Below are positions 8,082 through 14,653 of a stretch of 20,640 nucleotides of DNA, piece after piece. The translations under genes and the position numbers were made by a program. How positions within the stretch are numbered: the stretch's first letter is position 1; every line of letters begins with the position of its first letter. Source of the stretch: Paraclostridium ghonii (GTDB lineage: Bacteria; Bacillota; Clostridia; Peptostreptococcales; Peptostreptococcaceae); contig NZ_JAKEDR010000047.1 in the NCBI RefSeq assembly GCF_023653455.1, positions 1 through 20,640 on the forward strand, written 5' to 3'. The notes under the pieces were generated by a model, which was not told where the DNA came from, ran no database searches, and saw only the letters and a list, made by a program, of their open reading frames with translations.

Positions 8082-8636
8082 ATGAAAATTGTTGTTGGGA
8101 TTTCAGGTGGTAGTGGAGCTATTTATGCTTTGGGAATTTTACAGGCACTAAGAGAGCTTAAAGTGGAGAGTCATTTAGTTGTTTCAAATATGGGAGAATA
8201 TGTTGTAAAACATGAGTGCGGATTAAGTTTAGACGAGCTTAAAGATATGGCTGATTTTTATTATGAAAATTATGATTTAGCAGCTTCTATAGCAAGTGGT
8301 TCATTTAAAACAGATGGGATGATTATAGTTCCTTGTTCTATGAAGACCCTGGCATCTGTTGCTCATGGATTTAGTGAATCTTTATTAACTAGGTGTGCTG
8401 ATGTTTGTATTAAAGATAGAAGAAGATTAGTATTGCTTCCTAGAGAAACTCCGTTAAGTTCTATTCATCTTGAGAATATGTTAAAGCTTTCTAACATAGG
8501 GGTAACTATTATGCCTCCTACTCCAGGTTTTTATAATCATCCTCAAGATTTAAGTGATATTGTTACATCCATTGTAGGTAGATGCTTAGACCAGTTTGGA
8601 ATAGAACATAGTTTACTTAAGAGATGGGGTGAATAA
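8082..8636 (+). CDS. ubiX: UbiX-type flavin prenyltransferase
   Basis: This 184-residue protein is a full-length UbiX/Pad1 relative. It attaches a dimethylallyl group to FMN to make prenylated FMN, the cofactor of UbiD decarboxylases. The flavin-binding start GISGGSGAIYALG (about 6-18), the central IVPCSMKTLASVAHG and the late LVLLPRETPLSSIHLENM and MPPTPGFYNHP motifs are all present. I chose ATG at 8082, served by GGAAGGA at 8069-8075; an upstream in-frame TTG at 8067 overlaps that site. The gene is followed at once by ubiD, so the pair forms a cofactor-maker and decarboxylase unit. It lies downstream of hairpin element B and upstream of the shell genes. The family assignment is secure. Confidence 0.95.
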   Translation: MKIVVGISGGSGAIYALGILQALRELKVESHLVVSNMGEYVVKHECGLSLDELKDMADFYYENYDLAASIASGSFKTDGMIIVPCSMKTLASVAHGFSESLLTRCADVCIKDRRRLVLLPRETPLSSIHLENMLKLSNIGVTIMPPTPGFYNHPQDLSDIVTSIVGRCLDQFGIEHSLLKRWGE

Positions 8637-8637
8637 C

Positions 8638-9978
8638 TTGGAGAGTCAAATGCTTAGGTCTACTTTAGATAAATTAGATAAATTAGGATACTTAAAAACT
8701 TGTAAAAAGAAAGTTGATAAGGATTTTGAGTTAGGTGCTATACTTAGATACTTTGACAATGAAGTACCTATAGTTTTTAATAATATAAAAAATTATGATA
8801 TAGATTTAGTTGGAGGTATATATGGAAGTAGGAAAACATTTAATGATTTAATGGATGTAAATGAAGAAGATAGGATTTATAAATTTATGGATGCTATAGC
8901 AAATCCTAAACCTTATAAAGAGATTAAAAATGGACATATTAAACAAAATATTTTAACCAAAAACATAGACATAAACAAATTATTTCCAATTCCAACTTCA
9001 CATGAAAAAGACTCTTCTAACTTTATAACAGCAGGGATGCTTATAATAAAAGATCCAGAGACAAAAGACATACATATGGCTGTTAGAAGATTTCAAGTAA
9101 ATGATAAAGATAATATAAGTGCATTGGTATCTGGAGCTTCTCCACATTTAAATAATATTATAAAAAAAGCTGAAGCAAAAAATGAAAAGTTAGAATGTGC
9201 AGTAGTTTTAGGATATGATGCAGAGTTTTTAATAGCATCTCAAATTAGTTCTTCAAAATATGGACTAGATAAATATGAGGTTTATAGTGCTTTAAAAAAT
9301 GAACCACTTGAGGTTGTAAAGTGCAGTAGCGTTGATATACTAGTTCCAGCTTTTTGTGAAATTGTAATAGAAGGACACTTAAATCCAAATAAAAAAGTTA
9401 AAGAAGGTCCTTTTGGAGAGCTTATGGGTTATTACGGAGAAATAGCCAATCACCCAACTATAGATATTAAAGCTGTAATGCATAGAGATAATCCAATTTT
9501 TCAACATGCATTTCCTTCAAGAGAAGAACATTTATCAAATGGGCTTATAAGAGAGGTTGAAATATATAGTGCTTTAAAAAATATAGTAGATGTATTAGAC
9601 GTAAATGTAACTGTAGGTGGAGGATGCAGGCTTCATGCAATAGTAAAGATAAATAAAAGAAATGAAGGCGATGGAAAAAGTGCAATACTTACAGCACTTG
9701 GAAGTAGTAAAGATTTAAAACATGTAGTTATAGTTGATAAAGATGTAGATATATATAATTACAAAGATGTAGAATTTGCAATAGCCTCAAGAGTTCAAGC
9801 AACTAAGGATGTAGTTATAGTATCTAATGCACTGGGAAGCCCACTAGAAGCTTCACATGTACATAAAGGGCTTAGTGATAAGATGGGAATTGATGCTACA
9901 AAGCCTTTAGACAATGAATTATTTAATAGAGCTATAATACCAGGTTATGAAAGTATAAATATAGATGATTATTTTTAA
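8638..9978 (+). CDS. UbiD-family decarboxylase; candidate 4-amino-5-imidazolecarboxylate decarboxylase
   Basis: A UbiD-family protein of about 446 residues, which uses prenylated FMN to decarboxylate (hetero)aromatic or unsaturated acids. Family marks include the mid-protein AVRRFQVNDKD (metal/cofactor region), EGPFGELMGYYG with the conserved acidic and glycine residues, and the late VQATKDVVIVSNALGSPLE. I prefer TTG at 8638, six bases after GGGGTGA (8625-8631), the same layout as the next gene; GTG at 8629, overlapping the ubiX stop, is the alternative. In xanthine fermentation the third step removes the carboxylate of 4-amino-5-imidazolecarboxylate, and this is the only decarboxylase in the cluster. 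The substrate is inferred. It is followed 28 bases later by the first shell gene. Confidence 0.92.
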   Translation: MESQMLRSTLDKLDKLGYLKTCKKKVDKDFELGAILRYFDNEVPIVFNNIKNYDIDLVGGIYGSRKTFNDLMDVNEEDRIYKFMDAIANPKPYKEIKNGHIKQNILTKNIDINKLFPIPTSHEKDSSNFITAGMLIIKDPETKDIHMAVRRFQVNDKDNISALVSGASPHLNNIIKKAEAKNEKLECAVVLGYDAEFLIASQISSSKYGLDKYEVYSALKNEPLEVVKCSSVDILVPAFCEIVIEGHLNPNKKVKEGPFGELMGYYGEIANHPTIDIKAVMHRDNPIFQHAFPSREEHLSNGLIREVEIYSALKNIVDVLDVNVTVGGGCRLHAIVKINKRNEGDGKSAILTALGSSKDLKHVVIVDKDVDIYNYKDVEFAIASRVQATKDVVIVSNALGSPLEASHVHKGLSDKMGIDATKPLDNELFNRAIIPGYESINIDDYF

Positions 9979-10006
9979 CTTCCTAGTTTAAAAGGGGTGA
10001 GAATTA

Positions 10007-10267
10007 TTGAAAGCATTAGGAATAGTAGAGGTAAGAAGTTTAATAGGTGCAATTCAAGCAGCAGATGCAATGTTAAAATCGGCAGATGTTGAACTTGTAG
10101 ATATAGATTTAGTAGGTTCTGGAATAGTTGCTGCAATTATAAAAGGTGATGTAGCAGCTGTTAAAGCAGCCGTTGAAAATGGAGAAGAGAGTGCTAGCAA
10201 ATTAGCAGAAATAATATCTACTAATGTAATAGCAAGACCTCATGATGAAGTAAGTAAAATTCTATAG
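10007..10267 (+). CDS. BMC-H shell protein 1
   Basis: An 86-residue single BMC-domain protein, expected to form hexameric tiles of a microcompartment shell. It begins KALGIVEVRSLIGAIQAADAM and ends with the family's VIARPHDEV. The pore loop reads LVGSG (35-39): the GSG seen in PduA/CcmK types is kept, but the Lys usually just before it is absent. The start is TTG at 10007, six bases after GGGGTGA. It is slightly short compared with the usual 90-100 residues and has no C-terminal extension. It lies between the decarboxylase and a small Lys/Asn-rich gene, which supports encapsulation of the upstream enzymes. Confidence 0.95.
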   Translation: MKALGIVEVRSLIGAIQAADAMLKSADVELVDIDLVGSGIVAAIIKGDVAAVKAAVENGEESASKLAEIISTNVIARPHDEVSKIL

Positions 10268-10278
10268 GTGGTGGTTAA

Positions 10279-10596
10279 GTGGCAGATTTGTTGACAAAGG
10301 TTGTTATGAAAAATATATCAACTAAAGCACTTAATAAAACATATAAAAAAGAAGAATATATAAGAGTTGAAAATATAAACAGCAATGAAGAAGATATATT
10401 AAAAAGAATACTTTACAAAGGTAGTAAAAAACCTATCTTAGATAATTTAAAAGATGATAAGAATAGAATGGAAAAAATAGATTTTAAATCTTTAAATTAT
10501 TTAAATCATAATTTAGTTAGTAATAAAAATGTATCTAAAAATATAAATAATAAGCAATCTAAAAATATGATTAGTTTAAAAGATTTAGCTAGATAA
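10279..10596 (+). CDS. Unrecognised small Lys/Asn-rich protein between shell genes
   Basis: I do not recognise this 105-residue protein. Its start is GTG at 10279 with AGGTGG at 10266-10271; the stop is 11 bases before the next shell gene. It is polar and rich in Lys and Asn, probably poorly folded in its second half. The first 18 residues (ADLLTKVVMKNISTKAL) could form an amphipathic helix, with hydrophobic pairs LL, VV and AL spaced as in microcompartment encapsulation peptides. EKIDF at 65-69 recurs near the start of the other small protein (3-7), and the end NMISLKDLAR has a weak likeness to the ITLNDI segment of that protein. A scaffold or linker between enzymes and shell is a guess. Confidence 0.7.
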   Translation: MADLLTKVVMKNISTKALNKTYKKEEYIRVENINSNEEDILKRILYKGSKKPILDNLKDDKNRMEKIDFKSLNYLNHNLVSNKNVSKNINNKQSKNMISLKDLAR

Positions 10597-10607
10597 GGGG
10601 GGAGCAC

Positions 10608-10961
10608 ATGAGAAAAGCCCTAGGAATGATTGAATCAGTAGGACTTACTACAGCAATAGCAGCACTTGATGCTGCAAGCAAAGCTGCAGATATTACTTTA
10701 GTTGGATATGACAAAGTAATAGGAGTGGAAAAAGCAGTCAGCGTAACTATACATATAGCTGGTGAGGTTTCTGCAGTAAACGCAGCTATAGACGCAGGTG
10801 TTGAAGCTGGAAATAGAGTTGGAAAAATTGTTTCAAGCAAAACAATAGCGAGACCTCATGAAGATATAGATTTTTTAATTAAAGAATTTGAAAAAAATCT
10901 TAAACAAAAAAATAATAGTAAAAAACTAAAAGAAAATAAAAATAAAGAAGAAAATAATTAA
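10608..10961 (+). CDS. BMC-H shell protein 2 with altered pore and charged tail
   Basis: A 117-residue BMC-domain hexamer protein. Residues 1-91 cover the fold (RKALGMIESVGLTTAIAAL at the start, TIARPHEDID near the end). Compared with its two neighbours, the pore loop is about four residues longer: KVIGVEKAVSV at 36-46 replaces KIGFG or LVGSG, putting Glu41 and Lys42 near the pore. A tail of about 25 residues (93-117), almost all Lys, Asn, Glu and Gln, follows the fold and is probably disordered. AGGGGGGAG precedes the ATG. The tail shares KNLKQ with the nearby 126-residue protein, though composition alone could cause that. It probably forms a tile with a distinct permeability. Confidence 0.93.
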   Translation: MRKALGMIESVGLTTAIAALDAASKAADITLVGYDKVIGVEKAVSVTIHIAGEVSAVNAAIDAGVEAGNRVGKIVSSKTIARPHEDIDFLIKEFEKNLKQKNNSKKLKENKNKEENN

Positions 10962-10979
10962 TAATTGGAGGTATAGGTT

Positions 10980-11255
10980 ATGGGGCAAGCGCTAGGAATG
11001 ATAGAAACTAAAGGTTTGGTAGGAGCAGTAGAAGCAGCTGACGCTATGGTAAAGTCAGCTAATGTAACTTTAATGGGATATGAAAAAATAGGATTTGGGT
11101 TAGTAACAGTTATGGTAAGTGGAGATGTAGGTGCAGTAAAAGCAGCTGTTGATGCAGGTGCAGAAGCAGCAAGAAATGTAGGGGAACTACACTCAGTTCA
11201 TGTTATACCAAGACCTCACTCAGAAGTTGAAAGAGTAATACTAAGTAGAGACTAA
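10980..11255 (+). CDS. BMC-H shell protein 3 (canonical)
   Basis: A 91-residue BMC-domain protein closest of the three to canonical PduA/EutM-type tiles: [20 protein letters not shown] at the start, [10 protein letters not shown] at the end. The pore reads KIGFG at 36-40, where the usual motif is KIGSG; a Phe in place of Ser would make the central pore more hydrophobic and possibly narrower. GGAGGT at 10967-10972 serves the ATG. It follows shell protein 2 by 18 bases and is followed by the 126-residue protein only five bases after its stop. It is likely the main facet protein of this shell, judged by its conventional sequence. Confidence 0.96.
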   Translation: MGQALGMIETKGLVGAVEAADAMVKSANVTLMGYEKIGFGLVTVMVSGDVGAVKAAVDAGAEAARNVGELHSVHVIPRPHSEVERVILSRD

Positions 11256-11259
11256 CTAA

Positions 11260-11640
11260 ATGAAAGAAAAAATTGATTTTACAAAAAATATATTAAATAA
11301 GATAAGTAAAAATCTAAAACAAGATACTAAAATCAAATCTAATAATTATAAAAATACCAAACCTAATAATATAGATGACAATTCATATATAATGATACCT
11401 ACAAATCATAAAAATATAAAAGAAATCCTTAAAATTTTAAATAATGAAAATCTGAATTATAAAAAAGAAACAAACAAAATTAAAAATAATGAAGAAAAAA
11501 TAAAAAGAGAAGTAATAACATTAAATGACATAATTAATTCAAACAAAGAAAGTATAAACATATCAAAAGATTCTATAATAACTCCGATGGCAAAAGATTA
11601 TATAAAACAAAAGAAAATAAAAATAAAAATAGGGGGATAA
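11260..11640 (+). CDS. Unrecognised small protein with EutQ/EutT-like C-terminal motif
   Basis: A 126-residue Lys/Asn-rich protein that I cannot name as a whole. Residues 1-80 are polar, with a possible amphipathic helix near the start (FTKNILNKISKNLKQ, 7-21). Residues 84-123 are different: EVITLNDI, then SIITPMAKDYI and KKIKIKI. The same pattern (a V/LITxxDI strand-turn, then S-I-I-T-P-x-A-x-D/E and a short Ile-rich strand) occurs at the N terminus of EutQ, and a related LTPAARD segment occurs in EutT. Both belong to ethanolamine microcompartment operons. No strong ribosome binding site is seen; the ATG is five bases after the shell 3 stop, suggesting coupled translation. A role in shell or core assembly is inferred. 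Confidence 0.72.
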   Translation: MKEKIDFTKNILNKISKNLKQDTKIKSNNYKNTKPNNIDDNSYIMIPTNHKNIKEILKILNNENLNYKKETNKIKNNEEKIKREVITLNDIINSNKESINISKDSIITPMAKDYIKQKKIKIKIGG

Positions 11641-11642
11641 AC

Positions 11643-11915
11643 ATGCAAATAGGAAAAGTTATAGGAACAGTAGTTTCTACGAAAAAAGATGAGACTTTAG
11701 TAGGAAGTAAGCTAATGATAACTCAACCATTAAATTTTAAAAATGAAATAGACGGAAAGCCACTAATAGCTGTAGACACAGTAGGAGCAGGAATTGGAGA
11801 ACTTGTAATATATACAGAAGGAGCAGCGGCTAGAAATGCAACGAAAAAAGTACAATCATCAATAAATGCAGCCATTATAGGTATTGTGGATAATATAGAT
11901 GTTTGGGAGGATTAA
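11643..11915 (+). CDS. BMC-P pentameric vertex protein (EutN/CcmL family)
   Basis: A 90-residue EutN/CcmL-type protein, which forms the pentamers that close the vertices of polyhedral microcompartments. It begins MQIGKVIGTVVSTKKDETLVG, carries the central VDTVGAGIGELVIYTEG with the family's Gly-rich turn, and ends AAIIGIVDNIDVWED, as is usual. AGGGGGAT lies just before the ATG, which is two bases after the stop of the preceding gene. It is the only vertex protein in the window, and no BMC-T (tandem-domain) protein is present. Its last codons contain the ribosome binding site of the adenine-deaminase-like gene. Confidence 0.96.
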   Translation: MQIGKVIGTVVSTKKDETLVGSKLMITQPLNFKNEIDGKPLIAVDTVGAGIGELVIYTEGAAARNATKKVQSSINAAIIGIVDNIDVWED

Positions 11916-11917
11916 AA

Positions 11918-13720
11918 TTGAAATATATAAAACAAGCAATGGAGTATAAGGAGTTAATAGATACTCTTATGAGTGATAAACACCATGCAGATATTGTTCT
12001 GTATGGTGGTAATATTATAAATGTATTAACTAGAGAGATATACACAGGGGATATGGCTATAAAAGGAAATCATATATTAATGGTAGGAGATTGTGATAAT
12101 TTAATAGGGGAAAACACTATAGTTGTAGATGTCTGTGGCAAATATTTATCTCCAGGATTTATAGATTCACATATGCACTTTGAAAGTAGTATGTTAACAG
12201 TTACCGAATTTTCTAGATTTTCTATACCATCAGGAACTACGACGTTAATAGCAGATCCTCATGAAATAGGAAATGCATTAGGTAGCGTTGGGATGAAAGC
12301 TATGGCAGATGAAGCAAGTCACGTTCCAAATTATGTAAGGTTTGTAGTTCCAGCACTAACTCCGGACTGCCCTAGCCTTGAAACAGCAGGAGTTGATGTT
12401 AATTCTAAGGATATGGAAGATTTGTTAAATTATAAAAATATAATAGGTATAGGAGAACTTCAAGGCTTTAGTAATGCAAAGCATGTGTATAATAATACCC
12501 CAGAAATAATAACAGATTTATTAGCATCTACCACATATGCTAAAAGTATAGGGAAAATAGTAGATGGTAATGCTCCAGAGCTATTTTCAAATGAACTTGC
12601 TGCACATATAGTGTGTACTGGAGGAAAATGTTCTTGTCATGAAACAACTACTAAACATGAATGTATAGAAAAGTTAAGACAAGGTGTTTATGTATTTATG
12701 AGAGAAGGTTCAACTCAAAAGAATATGGGAGAATGTATAAAAGCAGTAACAGAAGAAAATTTAGATTCAAGAAGATGTATATTAGCTACAGATGATATGG
12801 TAGCAAAGGACTTACAAGAGCTAGGGCATATGAATGAAATAATAAAAAGAACTATAAATGAAGGAATAAATCCTGTTGAAGCTATACAAATGGCAACTAT
12901 AAATCCCGCAACTTATTTTAATTTAGAAGATAGAGGGGTATTAGCTCCAGCTAAAGTTGCTGATATTGCAATAATTAATGACTTAAATAATATGGATGTA
13001 GAAGCAGTTTTTATAGGTGGGAAAATTGTAGCTTCTGATAAAAGGTTATTGATAGATTTGCCTAAATATACTTATCCTGATAGTGTTAAAAATTCTATTA
13101 AAATAAATAAGATAAATGAAAAAGATATAGGTATTATAAGTGATAAAAAAGAAGTTGTTGCTAGATGTATAAAAGCAATACCTGATCAAAATTTAACTGA
13201 GTGTATTAAAGTTAAGCTAAAAACTAGAAATAATATAGTGGAAGCTGATGTTAATGAAGATATTTTACATATTGCCTGTATCGAAAGATATGGAAGAAAT
13301 AACAATATAGGTAAGGCCTTTGTCAATGGATTTGGACTTAAAAAAGGTGCATTTGCAGAAAGTATTGCTCATGATACTCATAATATAATTGTGGTAGGAA
13401 CTAATATATACGATATGGTAGTTGCAGTTAATAAAGTAATAGAAATGGGTGGAGGCATTGCTGTTGTCAACAATGGTAGAGTATTAGAGGAACTAAGATT
13501 AAATGTAGGTGGACTTATTACAGATGAGCTTACTGGAAGCGAAGTAAGTGAAAAAATTGATTTACTAGAAAATGTAGTAAATAAGGACTTAGGTGGGAAG
13601 ATACATGCTCCATTTATGCATTTATCTTTCTTAGCGTTATCTACTAGCCCTAAATGGAAGATTACTGATAAGGGATTAATAGATGTTAATAATTTTGAAG
13701 TGCTAAGTCCAATTTTATAA
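11918..13720 (+). CDS. Adenine-deaminase-like amidohydrolase; candidate 4-aminoimidazole deaminase
   Basis: A protein of about 600 residues with the full architecture of the adenine deaminase (Ade) family: N-terminal small domain, metal-dependent barrel and a C-terminal domain with HDTHNIIVVG and GGGIAVV. Metal-site residues visible are HMH (His85, His87), DPHE (His115), GELQGF (Glu180), SCHET (His241) and ATDD (Asp292). Where E. coli Ade has DGHCPG, this protein has DGNAPE, so a conserved His is Asn218, and AEMM is GELQ. I chose TTG at 11918, served by GGGAGG at 11905-11910; an upstream TTG at 11903 overlaps that site. It ends the operon. Adenine deamination is possible, but the changed residues and context suggest another amino-purine-derived substrate such as 4-aminoimidazole. 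Confidence 0.88.
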   Translation: MKYIKQAMEYKELIDTLMSDKHHADIVLYGGNIINVLTREIYTGDMAIKGNHILMVGDCDNLIGENTIVVDVCGKYLSPGFIDSHMHFESSMLTVTEFSRFSIPSGTTTLIADPHEIGNALGSVGMKAMADEASHVPNYVRFVVPALTPDCPSLETAGVDVNSKDMEDLLNYKNIIGIGELQGFSNAKHVYNNTPEIITDLLASTTYAKSIGKIVDGNAPELFSNELAAHIVCTGGKCSCHETTTKHECIEKLRQGVYVFMREGSTQKNMGECIKAVTEENLDSRRCILATDDMVAKDLQELGHMNEIIKRTINEGINPVEAIQMATINPATYFNLEDRGVLAPAKVADIAIINDLNNMDVEAVFIGGKIVASDKRLLIDLPKYTYPDSVKNSIKINKINEKDIGIISDKKEVVARCIKAIPDQNLTECIKVKLKTRNNIVEADVNEDILHIACIERYGRNNNIGKAFVNGFGLKKGAFAESIAHDTHNIIVVGTNIYDMVVAVNKVIEMGGGIAVVNNGRVLEELRLNVGGLITDELTGSEVSEKIDLLENVVNKDLGGKIHAPFMHLSFLALSTSPKWKITDKGLIDVNNFEVLSPIL

Positions 13721-13726
13721 ATTATT

Positions 13727-13866
13727 AAAATAGGTTGTTTTAAAGTGGGACGCTTTGGATAAAGATGCAAGTTTTGCTCCATACAAGCGATAGTGCATGC
13801 TTGTAAATGTCGCTAAAACTTACATCTTTATCCTTCGCGGACTGTTTTGAGACAACCTATTTTTTT
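13727..13866 (+). repeat. Long hairpin element C, also likely terminator of the BMC operon
   Basis: The outer stem pairs 13727-13738 with 13852-13863. After a poorly paired middle it continues as 13757-13775 with 13815-13833 (one C-A mismatch). The apical stem TACAAGC (13782-13788) pairs with GCTTGTA (13799-13805). The internal loop has GCTCC (13776-13780) opposite TGTCGC (13808-13813). A run of T from 13860 to 13866 ends the outer stem, so this copy can also act as an intrinsic terminator just past the last cluster gene. Confidence 0.82.
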
Positions 13867-13960
13867 ATGCCCTAGGAAATTACATCAAATAAAAAATTAT
13901 AGATGAACTAAAAAATCTATGTAATAATATACTTAATAATGATGCAACAGGGGGTAAGGT

Positions 13961-14443
13961 ATGAAGAAAGAAATATATAATAAATTAGATGAACTAAATA
14001 TAAAATATAAAATTTTAGAGCATGAGGAAGTTTTTACGGCTGATGAATTTTATAAAGTTACAAAGGATATGCCAGGGCATCACTGTAAGAACTTATTTTT
14101 AAAGAACTCTAATAAAAGTACTAATTATTTGGTAGTGGTAAAACACGATAAAGCTGTTGATTTAAAAGAGATAAGATCTCAAATTGGAAGTAGTAGACTT
14201 TCTTTTAATTCACCAGAAAGATTATATGAATTGATGAAGGTAACACCTGGGAGTGTAAATCCATTTAGTATTATAAATGATGTAAATAGTGAAGTAGAAG
14301 TGCTAATAGATAATGATTTATTAGATGGTCAAAATCTTAATTTTCACCCTGCTATAAATACGGAGACGTTTAATATATCTGGAGATGATTTTAATAAGTT
14401 TTTAGATTACATAGATAATAAGGTTATTAAGGTTAGTATATAG
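13961..14443 (+). CDS. ProX/YbaK-type aminoacyl-tRNA deacylase (ProXp-ala-like)
   Basis: A 160-residue single-domain protein of the YbaK/ProX family. Members hydrolyse mischarged tRNA, mainly Ala-tRNA(Pro), as free-standing versions of the prolyl-tRNA synthetase editing domain. Visible marks are the conserved Lys in CKNLFLKN (about 43), a G-x-V-x-P-F segment (PGSVNPFSI, 97-104), and NFHPAINTET (127-136) with the late conserved His and Asn. The length matches free-standing ProX. AGGGGGT lies before the ATG at 13961. It stands alone after the microcompartment operon terminator and is not expected to take part in purine breakdown. The exact tRNA substrate cannot be read from the sequence. Confidence 0.87.
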   Translation: MKKEIYNKLDELNIKYKILEHEEVFTADEFYKVTKDMPGHHCKNLFLKNSNKSTNYLVVVKHDKAVDLKEIRSQIGSSRLSFNSPERLYELMKVTPGSVNPFSIINDVNSEVEVLIDNDLLDGQNLNFHPAINTETFNISGDDFNKFLDYIDNKVIKVSI

Positions 14444-14587
14444 AGTGATTCATTTTTGATTACACAAAGTATGTTATTCCAGAGTATGAGTTTTCAATAA
14501 ATAGTAATGGATATCCAAAAACATTTTAAGCATAATTTTTAGAATTATATATGATATTAATTTTATATGGTGCATGGACAATAGATA

Positions 14588-14622
14588 AGCCTATTTTTAG
14601 TATAATATACTAAAGATAGGCT
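14588..14622. other. Perfect-stem hairpin between convergent genes
   Basis: Arms 14588-14603 and 14607-14622 form a 16-bp stem with one G-U pair and a 3-base loop. It lies between the ProX-like gene and the convergent glycosyltransferase-like gene. Neither strand has a clear T-run after it, so a terminator role is only probable. The rest of 14444-14653 shows no gene apart from a possible short remnant (14449-14529). Confidence 0.55.
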
Positions 14623-14653
14623 ATAAAATAATAAGTATTTCTAATTTGAAATT

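Noticed and set aside
13378..13782. A 134-codon minus-strand ORF at the end of the Ade-like gene
   Set aside because: It is antisense to the conserved C-terminal domain and enters hairpin element C; no independent support.
14449..14529. A 26-codon open stretch (FIFDYTKYVIPEYEFSINS and onward) between two stops, resembling the end of a protein
   Set aside because: It has no start codon or ribosome binding site and is too short to identify. It may be a gene remnant, but chance cannot be excluded.
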